Shown: positions 23,673-33,068 of the stretch, piece by piece
Numbering within the stretch: the stretch's first letter is position 1
Layout: each line of letters starts with the position of its first letter
Origin: Chitinophagaceae bacterium UBA1953
GTDB lineage: Bacteria; Bacteroidota; Bacteroidia; Chitinophagales; Chitinophagaceae
Assembly (NCBI GenBank): GCA_002336115.1
Contig: DDEN01000034.1
Span: 97,812-161,811, forward strand
Reading direction: 5' to 3'
DNA: 64,000 bases
Notes under the pieces: generated by a model
Seen by the model: the letters and a program-made list of their open reading frames with translations, nothing else
What the model was told of the DNA's origin: nothing
Databases searched by the model: none
Position numbers and translations under genes: made by a program

Positions 23673-25214
23673 TTAACCTGCCCATCCTTCTCTGTCCAGA
23701 CTTCGGTATTGAATAGCTTCTGCTAAGTGTTCAACTTTTATATCTGTGCTTTGTGCAAGATCAGCAATTGTACGGCTTACCTTTAAAATGCGGTCGTAAG
23801 CTCTTGCACTTAAGTTCAGTTTATCCATTGCGGCTTTTAACAAAGTTTGTCCTGCCTGCGATATCACACAAATTTCTTTCAGTTGCTTGCTGCTCATTTG
23901 TGCATTGGCATAAATGCCTTCAACTGTTTTATATCGCTCTTCCTGTATTTCTCTTGCTATAATGACACGGTCACGGATTGTGGCGCTGCCTTCACTATTT
24001 TCTTTTTTTGATAGTTCACTGAACGGAACAGGTGTAACCTCCACATGCAGATCAATACGATCAAGCAATGGTCCTGAAATTTTATTGAGATATTTCTGCA
24101 CTGCACCCGGCGGACAAGTACATTCTTTTTCGGGATGGTTATAAAATCCACAGGGGCATGGATTCATGGATGCAATCAACATAAATGATGCCGGAAAATC
24201 AATGGCGATTTTTGCTCTTGAAATGGTTACTCTTCTTTCTTCCATCGGCTGACGCATCACTTCAAGAACAGTGCGTTTAAACTCCGGTAATTCATCTAAA
24301 AACAAAACTCCGTTATGCGCCAGTGAAATTTCACCGGGCTGAGGATTTGTACCTCCTCCAACAAGAGCTACGTCTGAGATAGTATGGTGCGGAGATCTGA
24401 AAGGCCGTTTTGAAATAAGTGTTGAATTTTCCGGAAGCTTTCCGGCAACGCTGTGAATTTTTGTTGTTTCTAATGCTTCCTGCAAACTTAATGGAGGAAG
24501 AATAGTAGGCAACCGTTTTGCAAGCATGGTTTTGCCTGCACCGGGTGGACCAATTAAAATTGCATTATGACTTCCTGCTGCTGCAATTTCTAATGCTCGT
24601 TTGATATTACTCTGTCCTTTAACATCACTGAAATCAAATTCAAATTCGTATTGAGAATGAAAAAATTCTTCTCTGGTATTTACAACAACAGGCTGCAATG
24701 TTGATTCGTCTTTAAAAAAGTTAACAACATCAAGAATATGTTCAACTCCATACACATTCAGGTTATTTACCATGCCTGCTTCCCGTGCATTTTGTTTGGG
24801 AACAATCAATCCTTTAAAATTTTCTTTCCTGGCCTGTATGGCAATGGGTAATGCGCCTTTAATGGGTTGAATACTTCCATCAAGGCTAAGCTCACCCATA
24901 ATTACATATTCACTTAATTTTTCAGGATGATCAATTTGTTCTGTTGCACCAAGAATACCAATGGCAATTGGTAAATCAAATGCTGTTCCTGTTTTACGTA
25001 TATCTGCTGGCGCAAGGTTTACAATTACTTTTGTGCGGGGAAAATAATGACCGGTTGTTTTTAATGCACTTTCAATTCGCTGCTCACTTTCCTTTACAGC
25101 ATTGTCGGGCAAACCCACCATGAAAAATTTCTGCCCGCTGCTTACATTTACTTCAACAGTAATGGTGATAGCGTTTACTCCGTAAACAGCGCTTCCAAAG
25201 GTTTTTACCAGCAT
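23673..25214 (-). CDS. YifB/ComM-type Mg-chelatase-like AAA+ ATPase
   Basis: A 513-residue protein of the ComM family. The N-terminal ~180 residues form the Lon-protease-S5-like domain (GSAVYGVNAITITVEV, FFMVGLPDNAVKESEQRIESAL). The central Mg-chelatase AAA+ domain has Walker A GPPGAGKTMLAKRLP (near residue 222), RPFRSPHHTISDVALVGGG, and Walker B HNGVLFLDELPEF. A zinc-type cluster, MNPCPCGFYNHPEKECTC, follows. ComM is a hexameric helicase that helps branch migration in natural transformation. A ComEA-like HhH protein is encoded at 36456, which fits competence, though such genes are widespread. Confidence 0.92.
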   Translation of the reverse strand: MLVKTFGSAVYGVNAITITVEVNVSSGQKFFMVGLPDNAVKESEQRIESALKTTGHYFPRTKVIVNLAPADIRKTGTAFDLPIAIGILGATEQIDHPEKLSEYVIMGELSLDGSIQPIKGALPIAIQARKENFKGLIVPKQNAREAGMVNNLNVYGVEHILDVVNFFKDESTLQPVVVNTREEFFHSQYEFEFDFSDVKGQSNIKRALEIAAAGSHNAILIGPPGAGKTMLAKRLPTILPPLSLQEALETTKIHSVAGKLPENSTLISKRPFRSPHHTISDVALVGGGTNPQPGEISLAHNGVLFLDELPEFKRTVLEVMRQPMEERRVTISRAKIAIDFPASFMLIASMNPCPCGFYNHPEKECTCPPGAVQKYLNKISGPLLDRIDLHVEVTPVPFSELSKKENSEGSATIRDRVIIAREIQEERYKTVEGIYANAQMSSKQLKEICVISQAGQTLLKAAMDKLNLSARAYDRILKVSRTIADLAQSTDIKVEHLAEAIQYRSLDREGWAG

Positions 25215-25283
25215 GCTGAGACCAGATTGTTTTAAAGAAAAGGTAAAGCTAATTTTTTTTAATGAGACGGAATAACTCTGTAC

Positions 25284-25628
25284 TCAGAAAAGTAAAGGCT
25301 GGTTGCCAAGATAAACCTGCCAGATTAACGTAACAATGGTAAGCGATGTATAAAGGATTTTACGTACAAAGAAACGAATGGCTTTTTTATTTGGCTGATA
25401 GCCGAGACGTTCAATTAATTCAGAATAAAACGTGCTTCCGTCTTCTTCAGATAAACCATGTTTTGCATTGAGAAGGCAGCGGCCGAAAATGGCATGCTGA
25501 GCAATGGTGAGAACAAAAATCGGCACTGCTATTTTCCAGTTGATTAAGAAAGGAACGAGATATGCACTGAGAGTAAGTGCAAAATGAAGCAGAAATATCA
25601 GAAAAGAGTTCTTCTCCTTTGAAGTCAT
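25284..25628 (-). CDS. small membrane protein of unknown function
   Basis: A 114-residue protein with two N-terminal hydrophobic helices (FLIFLLHFALTLSAYLVPFL and IAVPIFVLTIAQHAIFG) and one at the C-terminus (ILYTSLTIVTLIWQVYLG). Between them lies a conserved-looking GLSEEDGSTFYSELIERLGY. I do not recognise a family. It lies between the MutS-like gene and the yifB-type gene on the same strand. Confidence 0.6.
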   Translation of the reverse strand: MTSKEKNSFLIFLLHFALTLSAYLVPFLINWKIAVPIFVLTIAQHAIFGRCLLNAKHGLSEEDGSTFYSELIERLGYQPNKKAIRFFVRKILYTSLTIVTLIWQVYLGNQPLLF

Positions 25629-25713
25629 AAAGCAAGCTGCGTTTTTAACTCTTAATACGAATTGGCCAGTTCAAATATAAAATTCTTCGGGAGAAAAAGA
25701 GAAAGAAGAAAGC

Positions 25714-27027
25714 TTACAGATTATCCAGCAAGTCCACTACTTTTTCCCGTTTCAAAATCAAATAGCCAAAACGGTCGTTGCTGATGCCTTCTTTCAACTG
25801 GTAGCTAAAATACAATTGCTCATTATCGGCCGTTGTTTCAAAATAACGGAATGAAATATTCGGATATGCTTTCAGGTCTTCCCCAATTTCATATAAATGT
25901 GTTGAAAGAATGAATAACGAATTTTTAATTTTCAACAAACCCTTTATCACAGCGGTGCTACAGTGCATGGCATCCTGAATATTAGTGCCTTTAAATAATT
26001 CATCAATCAGCACAAGCCATTTTCTTCCATCGTTTATTTTTAAAACAGTGTTTTTGATACGCTGCACTTCATTGAAGAAATAACTTTCACCTTTTACAAT
26101 ATTATCATGCACCTGTATATTGCTCAGCAGGCCATCAAACAAACTTAACTGCATTGATTGTGCAGGCACACCCATGCCCACATGTGCAAGATAAACAGCA
26201 CATCCAACCGATTTGATCAGCGTGCTTTTGCCAGCCATATTTGCACCTGTTAAAAACAAAAAATTGGTTTGCGGGTTTAATGTAATGTCGTAAGCAACTG
26301 GTGTTTGCAGCAGCAGGTGATATAAACCATTTGCCTGTATAACAGGTTCTTTTGTTTCAATAATAACAGGGAAGTGCAGGTTAAATTTCTTTACAGCAAC
26401 TGCCATGCTGTATAACGCATCTAGATCGTGAAAAAGATCAATCAGTATTTCTGCATCCCGTTTAAATTCATAACGCAGGTAGTGACCAAAGCGCAGCATT
26501 TTAGCTGGAGGCAATTTTGACGCATCGCATTCAAGCATTTGCTGAACAAGATCGTTCTTCATTCCTTTCCTGATGTTGGCAATAATGCCTGATAAAAGTG
26601 CAGAAGAATTGTCGGCTGAAAATAATTGCTGCAGTTTATTTAATCCCTGCAGAAAATCTATAAAATGGCCAACAGTATAACGAACCAGACGATAATCAGG
26701 CGCATCAAACAACCTGTATAGAAGCGCTGAAACAGGCGAATGGCTGTTGGGAATTTTCCCAAATGGGTAACCATAAAATTTCTCCAGCACAAGGATTGTT
26801 CCGTTGGTGATTTGCAAAGGCCACAGATCTGCAACTCCAATAATTTGCTTTAATGCAGATTGTGTTTGCTGAATTCTCTGCAGGCTGCTGTGCGGGTGTG
26901 TAAGCAAATGCTGCAAACGTTCTTTACCGCCGCTGGTAATGCAGAAGTTAATCCTGTGAAGCAGTGAATATTCTTCCTCATTATTCAGGATCGAAAGATC
27001 GTAGTATGTGGTTTTGTCTATTTCCAT
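25714..27027 (-). CDS. MutS-like ATPase lacking the mismatch-recognition domains
   Basis: A 437-residue protein ending in a MutS C-terminal ATPase domain: Walker A LTGANMAGKSTLI (near residue 265), Walker B-type WLVLIDELFKGTN and ILSTHLYEIGEDL. The N-terminal half (about 1-230) resembles the helical core/lever domain. The mismatch-binding and connector domains of MutS (about 800-900 residues) are absent, and there is no Smr domain as in MutS2. Such short MutS-type proteins form a separate subfamily in Bacteroidota and their role is not settled. The gene is intact, not a fragment: it has its own start and even composition. It follows pyrC by 27 bases. Confidence 0.82.
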   Translation of the reverse strand: MEIDKTTYYDLSILNNEEEYSLLHRINFCITSGGKERLQHLLTHPHSSLQRIQQTQSALKQIIGVADLWPLQITNGTILVLEKFYGYPFGKIPNSHSPVSALLYRLFDAPDYRLVRYTVGHFIDFLQGLNKLQQLFSADNSSALLSGIIANIRKGMKNDLVQQMLECDASKLPPAKMLRFGHYLRYEFKRDAEILIDLFHDLDALYSMAVAVKKFNLHFPVIIETKEPVIQANGLYHLLLQTPVAYDITLNPQTNFLFLTGANMAGKSTLIKSVGCAVYLAHVGMGVPAQSMQLSLFDGLLSNIQVHDNIVKGESYFFNEVQRIKNTVLKINDGRKWLVLIDELFKGTNIQDAMHCSTAVIKGLLKIKNSLFILSTHLYEIGEDLKAYPNISFRYFETTADNEQLYFSYQLKEGISNDRFGYLILKREKVVDLLDNL

Positions 27028-27054
27028 CAGTACGTACAGTGTTGATCGAAGTTT

Positions 27055-28395
27055 CTAACGGTCGAATTTTAATCGTTGTCCTTTATGAGATTCATCAACC
27101 ACTCCATTTGCATAAGCCAAATGACCATTTACAAAAGTATGTGTAACAGATGCAGGGAACTGAAAACCTTCCAGCGGGCTCCATCCACATTTATACAGAA
27201 TATTTTCTTTTGAAACCGTATTGGTTTTATTGAGATCAACCAGTACAAGATCGGCAGCATAACCTTCACGGATATAACCCCGGTCTTTAATGCGGAAACA
27301 ATCTGCAACAGCATGACTCATTTTCTCTGCAATCTTTTCCAGCGAAATTTTTCCTTCTTTATGATAATGCAGCATCAGTTGTAACGAATGCTGAACAAGT
27401 GGTAATCCTGCATGTGCATGTTCATACGAGCCTTGCTTTTCTTCCCATGTATGAGGGGCATGATCGGTTGCAATTACATCAAGCCTGTCGTCAAGTAAGG
27501 CTTCCCATAAAGCTGCTTTGTTTTCTTTTGCTTTGATAGCCGGGTTGCATTTAATGCGGTTGCCCAGTGTTGCATAATCGTCAGCAGTAAAGTGAAGGTG
27601 ATGCACACAAACCTCACTGCTAATATGTTTTTCTTTTAACGGCATCATGTTGCCAAACAGCTCCAGTTCTTTGGCTGTGCTGATGTGTAAAATATGCAGG
27701 CGTGTTTTGTATTGTCTTGCAATTTGTATAGCCATGAGCGAAGATTCATAGCAAGCATCAACAGAACGGATGATTGGATGGTCAGCAGCCGTTAATTCAC
27801 CTTTCTCTGCTTTCAGCCTGATGTAATTTTCCTTGATGATGCTTTCGCTTTCGCAATGTGTGGAAATGAGCGTTTCACTTTCACGGAATACTTTGTCAAG
27901 CGTATTGTAATTATCCACCAGCATATTTCCTGTACTGGCACCCATAAAAATCTTAATGCCGCACACATCGTTTTTATAAAGATTTGCTTTGAGTGTTTCA
28001 TCCGCACTCTGGTTACTGGTGCCCATGAAAAAAGAATAGTTGGCAACGGATGATTGTGCTGCAATAGCATATTTTTCTTCGAGTAAATCAATGGTCAGTG
28101 TATTAGGAACAGTGTTAGGCATTTCCATAAACGAAGTAGTGCCACCTGCAACAGCAGCTCTTGCTTCAGAATGAATGGATGCTTTATGCGTTAATCCCGG
28201 TTCACGAAAATGTACCTGGTCGTCAATTACACCAGGCAGTAAATATTTTCCTTCTGCATTTATTTCAGTTACAGCTCCCGGTTCGTTAATCGTGGAAGCA
28301 ATTTTTTCAATTTTACCATCTTTCAACAGCACATCAGCGGGCGTAATCAGCCCTTCATTCACCACCAAACAATTTTTCAACAGATAATTTTGCAT
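27055..28395 (-). CDS. pyrC: dihydroorotase
   Basis: A 446-residue amidohydrolase that cyclises carbamoyl-aspartate to dihydroorotate. The active site shows His62 (VHFREPG), the carboxylated lysine in GIKIFMGAS, His in STHCESES, His in LHILHIST, and the catalytic Asp in ATDHAPHTWEEK. The first metal-binding position of the usual HxH pair is Gln60 here (DDQVHFR), a variant I associate with Bacteroidota dihydroorotases. Otherwise the length and motifs are normal for class I. It is divergent from the outer-membrane protein gene by only 30 bases and is followed by the MutS-like gene. Confidence 0.93.
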   Translation of the reverse strand: MQNYLLKNCLVVNEGLITPADVLLKDGKIEKIASTINEPGAVTEINAEGKYLLPGVIDDQVHFREPGLTHKASIHSEARAAVAGGTTSFMEMPNTVPNTLTIDLLEEKYAIAAQSSVANYSFFMGTSNQSADETLKANLYKNDVCGIKIFMGASTGNMLVDNYNTLDKVFRESETLISTHCESESIIKENYIRLKAEKGELTAADHPIIRSVDACYESSLMAIQIARQYKTRLHILHISTAKELELFGNMMPLKEKHISSEVCVHHLHFTADDYATLGNRIKCNPAIKAKENKAALWEALLDDRLDVIATDHAPHTWEEKQGSYEHAHAGLPLVQHSLQLMLHYHKEGKISLEKIAEKMSHAVADCFRIKDRGYIREGYAADLVLVDLNKTNTVSKENILYKCGWSPLEGFQFPASVTHTFVNGHLAYANGVVDESHKGQRLKFDR

Positions 28396-28425
28396 AACTT
28401 ATTTTTACCATTAAATAACTAACGC

Positions 28426-30141
28426 ATGCAATTTACCAAAAGCAGGTTATGGATTCTATTTCTTATGCTGCCATTTTTTTCTGCAGCGCAAAGTACTTAC
28501 CTGCAGCAAAATTCAAAGCATATTCATTTTATCGACAGGCTGGAGATCAGAACCGGTACAATCAGCGATTTGAATTTTACAACAACAAAGCCATACGACC
28601 GTCGTTATGCCATTGAATGGCTGGGTGCAAAAACAGATTCAATGCTGGGCATCAAACCACTTTTTTTCAGTACTGATACAGCGCTGAAATTAAGCAAAGC
28701 AGACGCATACAACCTGCGCAGCTTATATCTTAATAACCAGGAATGGTACAAAGGCGACCGTTCTGTTTTCAACAATAAAAAGCTGTTCCTGAAAAATTTT
28801 TACAAAACACCCGCAGGCTTTATTGAAAGATATGGCAGCGACTATTTTTTGGTGGTGAACCCGATGATTAGTTACAGACAATCAGTTGAGCTGAACAATA
28901 CTTCACAGAATATTTTTCTGAATCAGCGTGGACTGAATGTACGTGCAGGTATTGGTAACAAAATTGGTATTTCAGCAATGGCAATGGACGTGCAGGAGCG
29001 TGGTCCGCTGTTTGTTCAGAACTGGATTGATAGTTTAAATGCTGTGCCCGGTGCAAATTTTTACAAGAGCTTTAAAACAACTGCTGTTGATTATATGGAT
29101 GCAAGAGGAACGCTTACATTCAAGGCTGCAAAGTATATCAACTTTCAGTTGGGGTACGACCGCAACTTTATCGGCAATGGATACCGCAGTTTGTTCCTGA
29201 GCGATTTTGGTGGCAACAATGTTTTTGTAAAAATCAATACACGCTTCTGGAAATTGAATTATCAGAATTTGTTTATGGAACTGCAAACAACTGGAAAGAG
29301 TAATAACAATAATGATTTACTGCCTAAGAAATATGCAGCTATGCATCACCTGAGTATGAATGTAATGCCCTGGCTGAATGTGGGTTTGTTTGAAGGTGTA
29401 GTGTTTGGTCGTAAAGATCATTTTGAATTCGGGTATATGAACCCGATTATTTTTTACCGGACTATTGAAGGAAATCTTGGAAGTACTGACAATGCAATGG
29501 TTGGCGCTGATTTTAAAGCGAACCTGCTGAATCATGTTCAGGTGTACGGGCAATTATTGCTGGATGAGTTAAACATTAAAGAACTGCGTAAAGACAGGAG
29601 CTGGTGGGGAAACAAAACCGGTACACAACTGGGGCTGAAATATATTGATGTGGCGAACATCAGTAATCTTGATGCACAACTGGAATGGAACCGTGTTCGT
29701 CCGTTTACTTATTCGCACTTTGATTCGGTTTCAAACTACACGCATTATAATCAGCCGCTGGCACATCCGTTGGGTGCCAACTTTAATGAGCTGATTGCAA
29801 TACTCCGTTACCAGCCAACAGGTAAATTAAATCTTACCGGAAAAATTATTTACTGGCAGCAGGGATTAGACAGCGCCAATGGACGTAACTCCGGTTCAGA
29901 TATTTTCCGTTTGAATAGTGATGGCCGCACAAGTTCTTATGGTTACAGCATGCTGAATGGTGTAAAGAGCACAGGTGTCAATGCTTTGTTCCTTGCGAGT
30001 TATGAAGTGTATGAAAATATTTTTATTGATGCCAATTTATTGCTGCGCCGGTTTGCAAAAGGTTCAACTGCTGCACAAAACACCGCTGTGTTTGGTTTGG
30101 GAGTGCGGATGAATTTGTGGTTCAAGGAGTATGATTATTAG
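28426..30141 (+). CDS. large outer-membrane beta-barrel protein of unknown function
   Basis: A 571-residue secreted protein with a signal peptide (RLWILFLMLPFFSAAQ). The mature protein is a run of amphipathic strands with polar turns and many aromatic residues, ending GVRMNLWFKEYDY. The general layout (N-terminal region, then a roughly 400-residue barrel) resembles Wzi-like capsule proteins or the gliding-associated RemB group, but I cannot assign either with confidence. Its promoter must lie within the 30-base gap to pyrC or inside pyrC. Confidence 0.6.
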   Translation: MQFTKSRLWILFLMLPFFSAAQSTYLQQNSKHIHFIDRLEIRTGTISDLNFTTTKPYDRRYAIEWLGAKTDSMLGIKPLFFSTDTALKLSKADAYNLRSLYLNNQEWYKGDRSVFNNKKLFLKNFYKTPAGFIERYGSDYFLVVNPMISYRQSVELNNTSQNIFLNQRGLNVRAGIGNKIGISAMAMDVQERGPLFVQNWIDSLNAVPGANFYKSFKTTAVDYMDARGTLTFKAAKYINFQLGYDRNFIGNGYRSLFLSDFGGNNVFVKINTRFWKLNYQNLFMELQTTGKSNNNNDLLPKKYAAMHHLSMNVMPWLNVGLFEGVVFGRKDHFEFGYMNPIIFYRTIEGNLGSTDNAMVGADFKANLLNHVQVYGQLLLDELNIKELRKDRSWWGNKTGTQLGLKYIDVANISNLDAQLEWNRVRPFTYSHFDSVSNYTHYNQPLAHPLGANFNELIAILRYQPTGKLNLTGKIIYWQQGLDSANGRNSGSDIFRLNSDGRTSSYGYSMLNGVKSTGVNALFLASYEVYENIFIDANLLLRRFAKGSTAAQNTAVFGLGVRMNLWFKEYDY

Positions 30142-30232
30142 AATGGATAGAAACACAGATGAGACGGATTAAGCAGATGAGTATTGATTTTATATTTATC
30201 TGCCCGGATAATATTCTAATCTGTTTTCCATA
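30141..30232. repeat. degenerate intergenic repeat (ACAGATGAGACGGATTA type)
   Basis: ACACAGATGAGACGGATTAAGCAGATGA (30154 onward, in short words) faces TCTAATCTGT near 30219-30228, giving an imperfect inverted repeat around the stop of the minus-strand gene. The wording ACAGAT..GGATTA is of the degenerate intergenic repeat kind seen at other gene ends here. Confidence 0.4.
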
Positions 30233-30692
30233 AACGCATAGCCTGTTCAAAATTTTTTCTCAAGCCCGATGTGTATGACATCATTATTGCATAAAGAATT
30301 AAATTAAAGAAGGGGATAAAGATGATTTTGAAAACTACAACTTCATCGCTGAATATGTTTGGTTGAAATAAGTTGTAAATGAAATAAACAATCAAGCCGT
30401 AAAAAAACAAAACAAACATTGAATTCGGTCTGATGCCGATTTGAATAAGTGTTCTGTTATCCTCAGTTTTTATTGTTCCGTTGATGTAGGCGGGGCTGGT
30501 CTCAATCCAGCGGATGACACTGAAACTCCATTTGTGTGTTAGCTGAAAACTGTCATCTTCATTGAACTTGCCAGTAATATTATCCGCACAATCATGCCAT
30601 TTTCTATTAGTAAGGTCTTTAAACTCATCACGTACAATCTCTAAGGAGTCGTATTTGCTGTATTTATAATTACGTGTAAAGAAAATGTTCAT
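30216..30692 (-). CDS. hypothetical protein with two membrane segments
   Basis: A 158-residue protein. The first ~90 residues are soluble (DSLEIVRDEFKDLTNRKW, FQLTHKWSFSVIRWIE). Two hydrophobic helices follow (MFVLFFYGLIVYFIYNLF and VFKIIFIPFFNLILYAIMM) and a short charged tail. I recognise no family. Composition is A+T rich relative to porT beside it. The last codons lie inside a degenerate intergenic repeat. Confidence 0.6.
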   Translation of the reverse strand: MNIFFTRNYKYSKYDSLEIVRDEFKDLTNRKWHDCADNITGKFNEDDSFQLTHKWSFSVIRWIETSPAYINGTIKTEDNRTLIQIGIRPNSMFVLFFYGLIVYFIYNLFQPNIFSDEVVVFKIIFIPFFNLILYAIMMSYTSGLRKNFEQAMRLWKTD

Positions 30693-30737
30693 GGATAATT
30701 TTGAAAATCTGTAAAATCAGCGTTTCTATCAAACACA

Positions 30738-31454
30738 TCATCCTTCCAGATGAATACTGAACACAATCATTCTTGCCTGCATTTTGTCAACAACATTGGA
30801 GTAGATTAAGTTAGGGTCTTTACTGTGTACATTGCCAAAACTGTTGCTGATTTTTATTTCAGGGCTGAGGATAAACGTAGGGAAGTAAAAGTGAAACCCA
30901 AGTCCTGCTTCATAGCCCAATGCCGATTTGTTGAGTTTAATCATATCGTCAGCACGGCGGGCCTGGCTGTTACTGGCAAGGTCAAATTCGTATTTCACAC
31001 CACCTAAAACATACACCCTGAAATTGCCAATACGGTCGCTGCTGAATTTTAACTGAAGAGGGAAGTTGAGATAAATGCTTTCAACTGTTTTTTCCTGCCA
31101 TGCACTATCGCCAACAAGCGGATGATTCAGAGAATAATTAATTCCTCTTGATGCAAAAATCAAATGCGGATTGACCCTTGCTTCAAGATGCGGGACAAGG
31201 CGTAAAGTGCCAAGCAATCCTAAACCAAATCCTGCTTTGTTAACAGGTGAAACCAACGCCACACTGTCATCCTGCAAAAATTTGGAAGAGTGATTCAGGT
31301 GAAAATAGGAAACATTACTGCTTAATGTAATTCCGAAATAATAAGGTTTTTGTTCGTGCTCGGGTAAGTTTATTTCAGTTTGAGAAAAAGCAGAAACGGC
31401 TATCAGTAAGCAGCCGATGAGTATGCTTACTTGTCGCCGCAATAAATACTGCAT
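30738..31454 (-). CDS. porT: PorT-family outer-membrane protein, type IX secretion
   Basis: About 238 residues with a signal peptide (VSILIGCLLIAVSAFSQ). The eight-strand barrel pattern and the segments KPYYFGITLSSNVSYFHL, PHLEARVNPHLIFASRG and FRVYVLGGVKYEFDLAS fit PorT/SprT, a component needed for type IX secretion and gliding. Start set at MQYLLRRQVS; an upstream in-frame ATG at 31478 would lengthen the overlap with ubiE. The 28-base overlap with ubiE suggests translational coupling, and a ubiE-porT order is common in Bacteroidota. Confidence 0.85.
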   Translation of the reverse strand: MQYLLRRQVSILIGCLLIAVSAFSQTEINLPEHEQKPYYFGITLSSNVSYFHLNHSSKFLQDDSVALVSPVNKAGFGLGLLGTLRLVPHLEARVNPHLIFASRGINYSLNHPLVGDSAWQEKTVESIYLNFPLQLKFSSDRIGNFRVYVLGGVKYEFDLASNSQARRADDMIKLNKSALGYEAGLGFHFYFPTFILSPEIKISNSFGNVHSKDPNLIYSNVVDKMQARMIVFSIHLEG

Positions 31455-32173
31455 ATTCCTAACGTAAGAGGTTTGCATGATGTGTTTGTAAAACCGGTTT
31501 TATCTAAAACGGCAACAAAGTTTTTCCCCTCCGGGAAAGCTTTAATGCTTTTTGTAAGATATTGATACGCTTTTTTGTTTTTGCTGAACGCACCTGCCAC
31601 CTGTGGAGCCACAATACTCATGTAAAGATTGTAGGCCTGAATTACACCCGGCAGTTTTGGTTTTGAAAACTCCAGCACCACCAATCTTCCGCCCGGTTTT
31701 AACACCCGGTAAATTTCGCTAATACCTTTTTCGAGGTTTTCAAAGTTGCGAACACCAAAAGCAACTGTCACAGCATCAAACGTATTATCGGGAAAATTTA
31801 TTGTTTCACTATCTCCGCTTTTCAGATCAATTACAGTATCTAATCCCTTGGCAGCCACTTTTAAACGGCCACCTTCCAGCATTTTTTCACTGATGTCTAT
31901 CCCAACAATTTTATCGGGGTTCAGTTGATGGGCGGCCATAATTGCAACATCGCCTGTGCCTGTAGCCACATCCAGCATCAGCTTTGGCTGAAGTTTTTCA
32001 AGTCTTGCCAATGCTTTTCTTCTCCAGGTAATATCTATACCAGCAGAGAGAAAGCGGTTTAAAAAATCGTAACGGGGGGCAATGTCGTCAAACATTTCAG
32101 CCACCTGCTTTTTCTTTGTTTCAGCAGATGTAGCATCGGGTACAACGTTATCGTGTAAATATTTTTCAGCCAT
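31427..32173 (-). CDS. ubiE: demethylmenaquinone methyltransferase
   Basis: About 248 residues, SAM-dependent methyltransferase for the last step of menaquinone synthesis (also called MenG). SAM-binding motif I is LDVATGTGDVAIMAA, followed by KIVGIDISEKML. The family marks MFDDIAPRYDFLNRFLSAGID and RVLKPGGRLVVLEFSKP are present. I start at MAEKYLHD (32173); 13 extra in-frame residues upstream show no family similarity. It overlaps porT by 28 bases. Confidence 0.94.
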   Translation of the reverse strand: MAEKYLHDNVVPDATSAETKKKQVAEMFDDIAPRYDFLNRFLSAGIDITWRRKALARLEKLQPKLMLDVATGTGDVAIMAAHQLNPDKIVGIDISEKMLEGGRLKVAAKGLDTVIDLKSGDSETINFPDNTFDAVTVAFGVRNFENLEKGISEIYRVLKPGGRLVVLEFSKPKLPGVIQAYNLYMSIVAPQVAGAFSKNKKAYQYLTKSIKAFPEGKNFVAVLDKTGFTNTSCKPLTLGICSIYCGDK

Positions 32174-32198
32174 GGGGTGCAAAGGTAAGAAGAGTGAA

Positions 32199-32260
32199 GT
32201 TACTGGTTGCAAGTTTCAGGTTTCATGTTACAGAACCTGTTACCAGTAACCGGTAACATG
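32199..32260. repeat. palindromic GTTACTGGT-type intergenic repeat
   Basis: GTTACTGGT (32199-32207) pairs with ACCAGTAAC (32242-32250), and CATGTTAC (32224-32231) with GTAACATG (32253-32260), giving interlocked stems. The words GTTAC, GTTGCAAG and TTTCAGG also recur in tandem. It fills the space between divergent ubiE and engB, so it can also carry their promoters. Confidence 0.6.
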
Positions 32261-32286
32261 TAACTTTTCCGTGCTATCTTGCAGCC

Positions 32287-32916
32287 GTGAACATTAAATC
32301 AGCAACATATCTCATCAGCAGTCCGTCGGTTGATAAATGCCCCAATGGCGATAAACCGGAGTATGCGTTTATTGGCAGAAGTAATGTGGGCAAATCGTCC
32401 CTCATTAATATGATCTGCAATAATCATAAACTGGCAAAAACCAGTGCATCGCCGGGTAAAACCCAACTCATCAACCATTTTGTAATTGAAGATATTCATG
32501 AAAAAACGGGGAAGGTGAGCAGTTGGTACCTGGTTGATTTGCCGGGTTACGGGTATGCAAAAGTGGCACAGGGCCAGCGCAAGCAGTGGATCAAGATGAT
32601 TGAAAACTACATCCGTAAACGGGAAAACCTGCTGAATTTATTTGTATTGATCGACAGCCGTCATAAACCACAGGAAATCGACATCAGCTTTATCAATCAA
32701 CTGGGCGAGTGGAAAATTCCTTTTGCAATTGTATTTACCAAAGCCGATAAAAGCACACAAAAAGAAGTGGCAGCAGTGGTAAAAGCATTTCTTTCGGCAT
32801 TAGGTGAGCACTGGGCCGAACTTCCTCCACATTTCGTTACTTCAGCTATAAAAAGTACCGGCCGCAGGCAGATACTTACGTTTATCGAAGAGTGTAATCA
32901 ACTTACAAAACAGTGA
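32287..32916 (+). CDS. engB: ribosome biogenesis GTP-binding protein EngB/YihA
   Basis: A 209-residue TRAFAC GTPase needed for large ribosomal subunit assembly. G1 is GRSNVGKSS (residues 30-38). G3 is DLPGYGYAKV, with the long linker typical of EngB. G4 is TKADK. Length is normal. The start appears to be GTG at 32287, as the first codon that keeps the family's N-terminus (IKSATYLISSP). Confidence 0.95.
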   Translation: MNIKSATYLISSPSVDKCPNGDKPEYAFIGRSNVGKSSLINMICNNHKLAKTSASPGKTQLINHFVIEDIHEKTGKVSSWYLVDLPGYGYAKVAQGQRKQWIKMIENYIRKRENLLNLFVLIDSRHKPQEIDISFINQLGEWKIPFAIVFTKADKSTQKEVAAVVKAFLSALGEHWAELPPHFVTSAIKSTGRRQILTFIEECNQLTKQ

Positions 32917-33068
32917 ATACGTCAGGTATTATCATGATTTTATAACTCAATTTATAAAACGGGTTCATATTTCTGACTAATTGTCCTGCTTTTGAACATT
33001 GCATGGTATTTGAAAATGTGTTTAATCCAATTGATTGACTTAACTTCAAACCGAAAATAAATTTGAAT

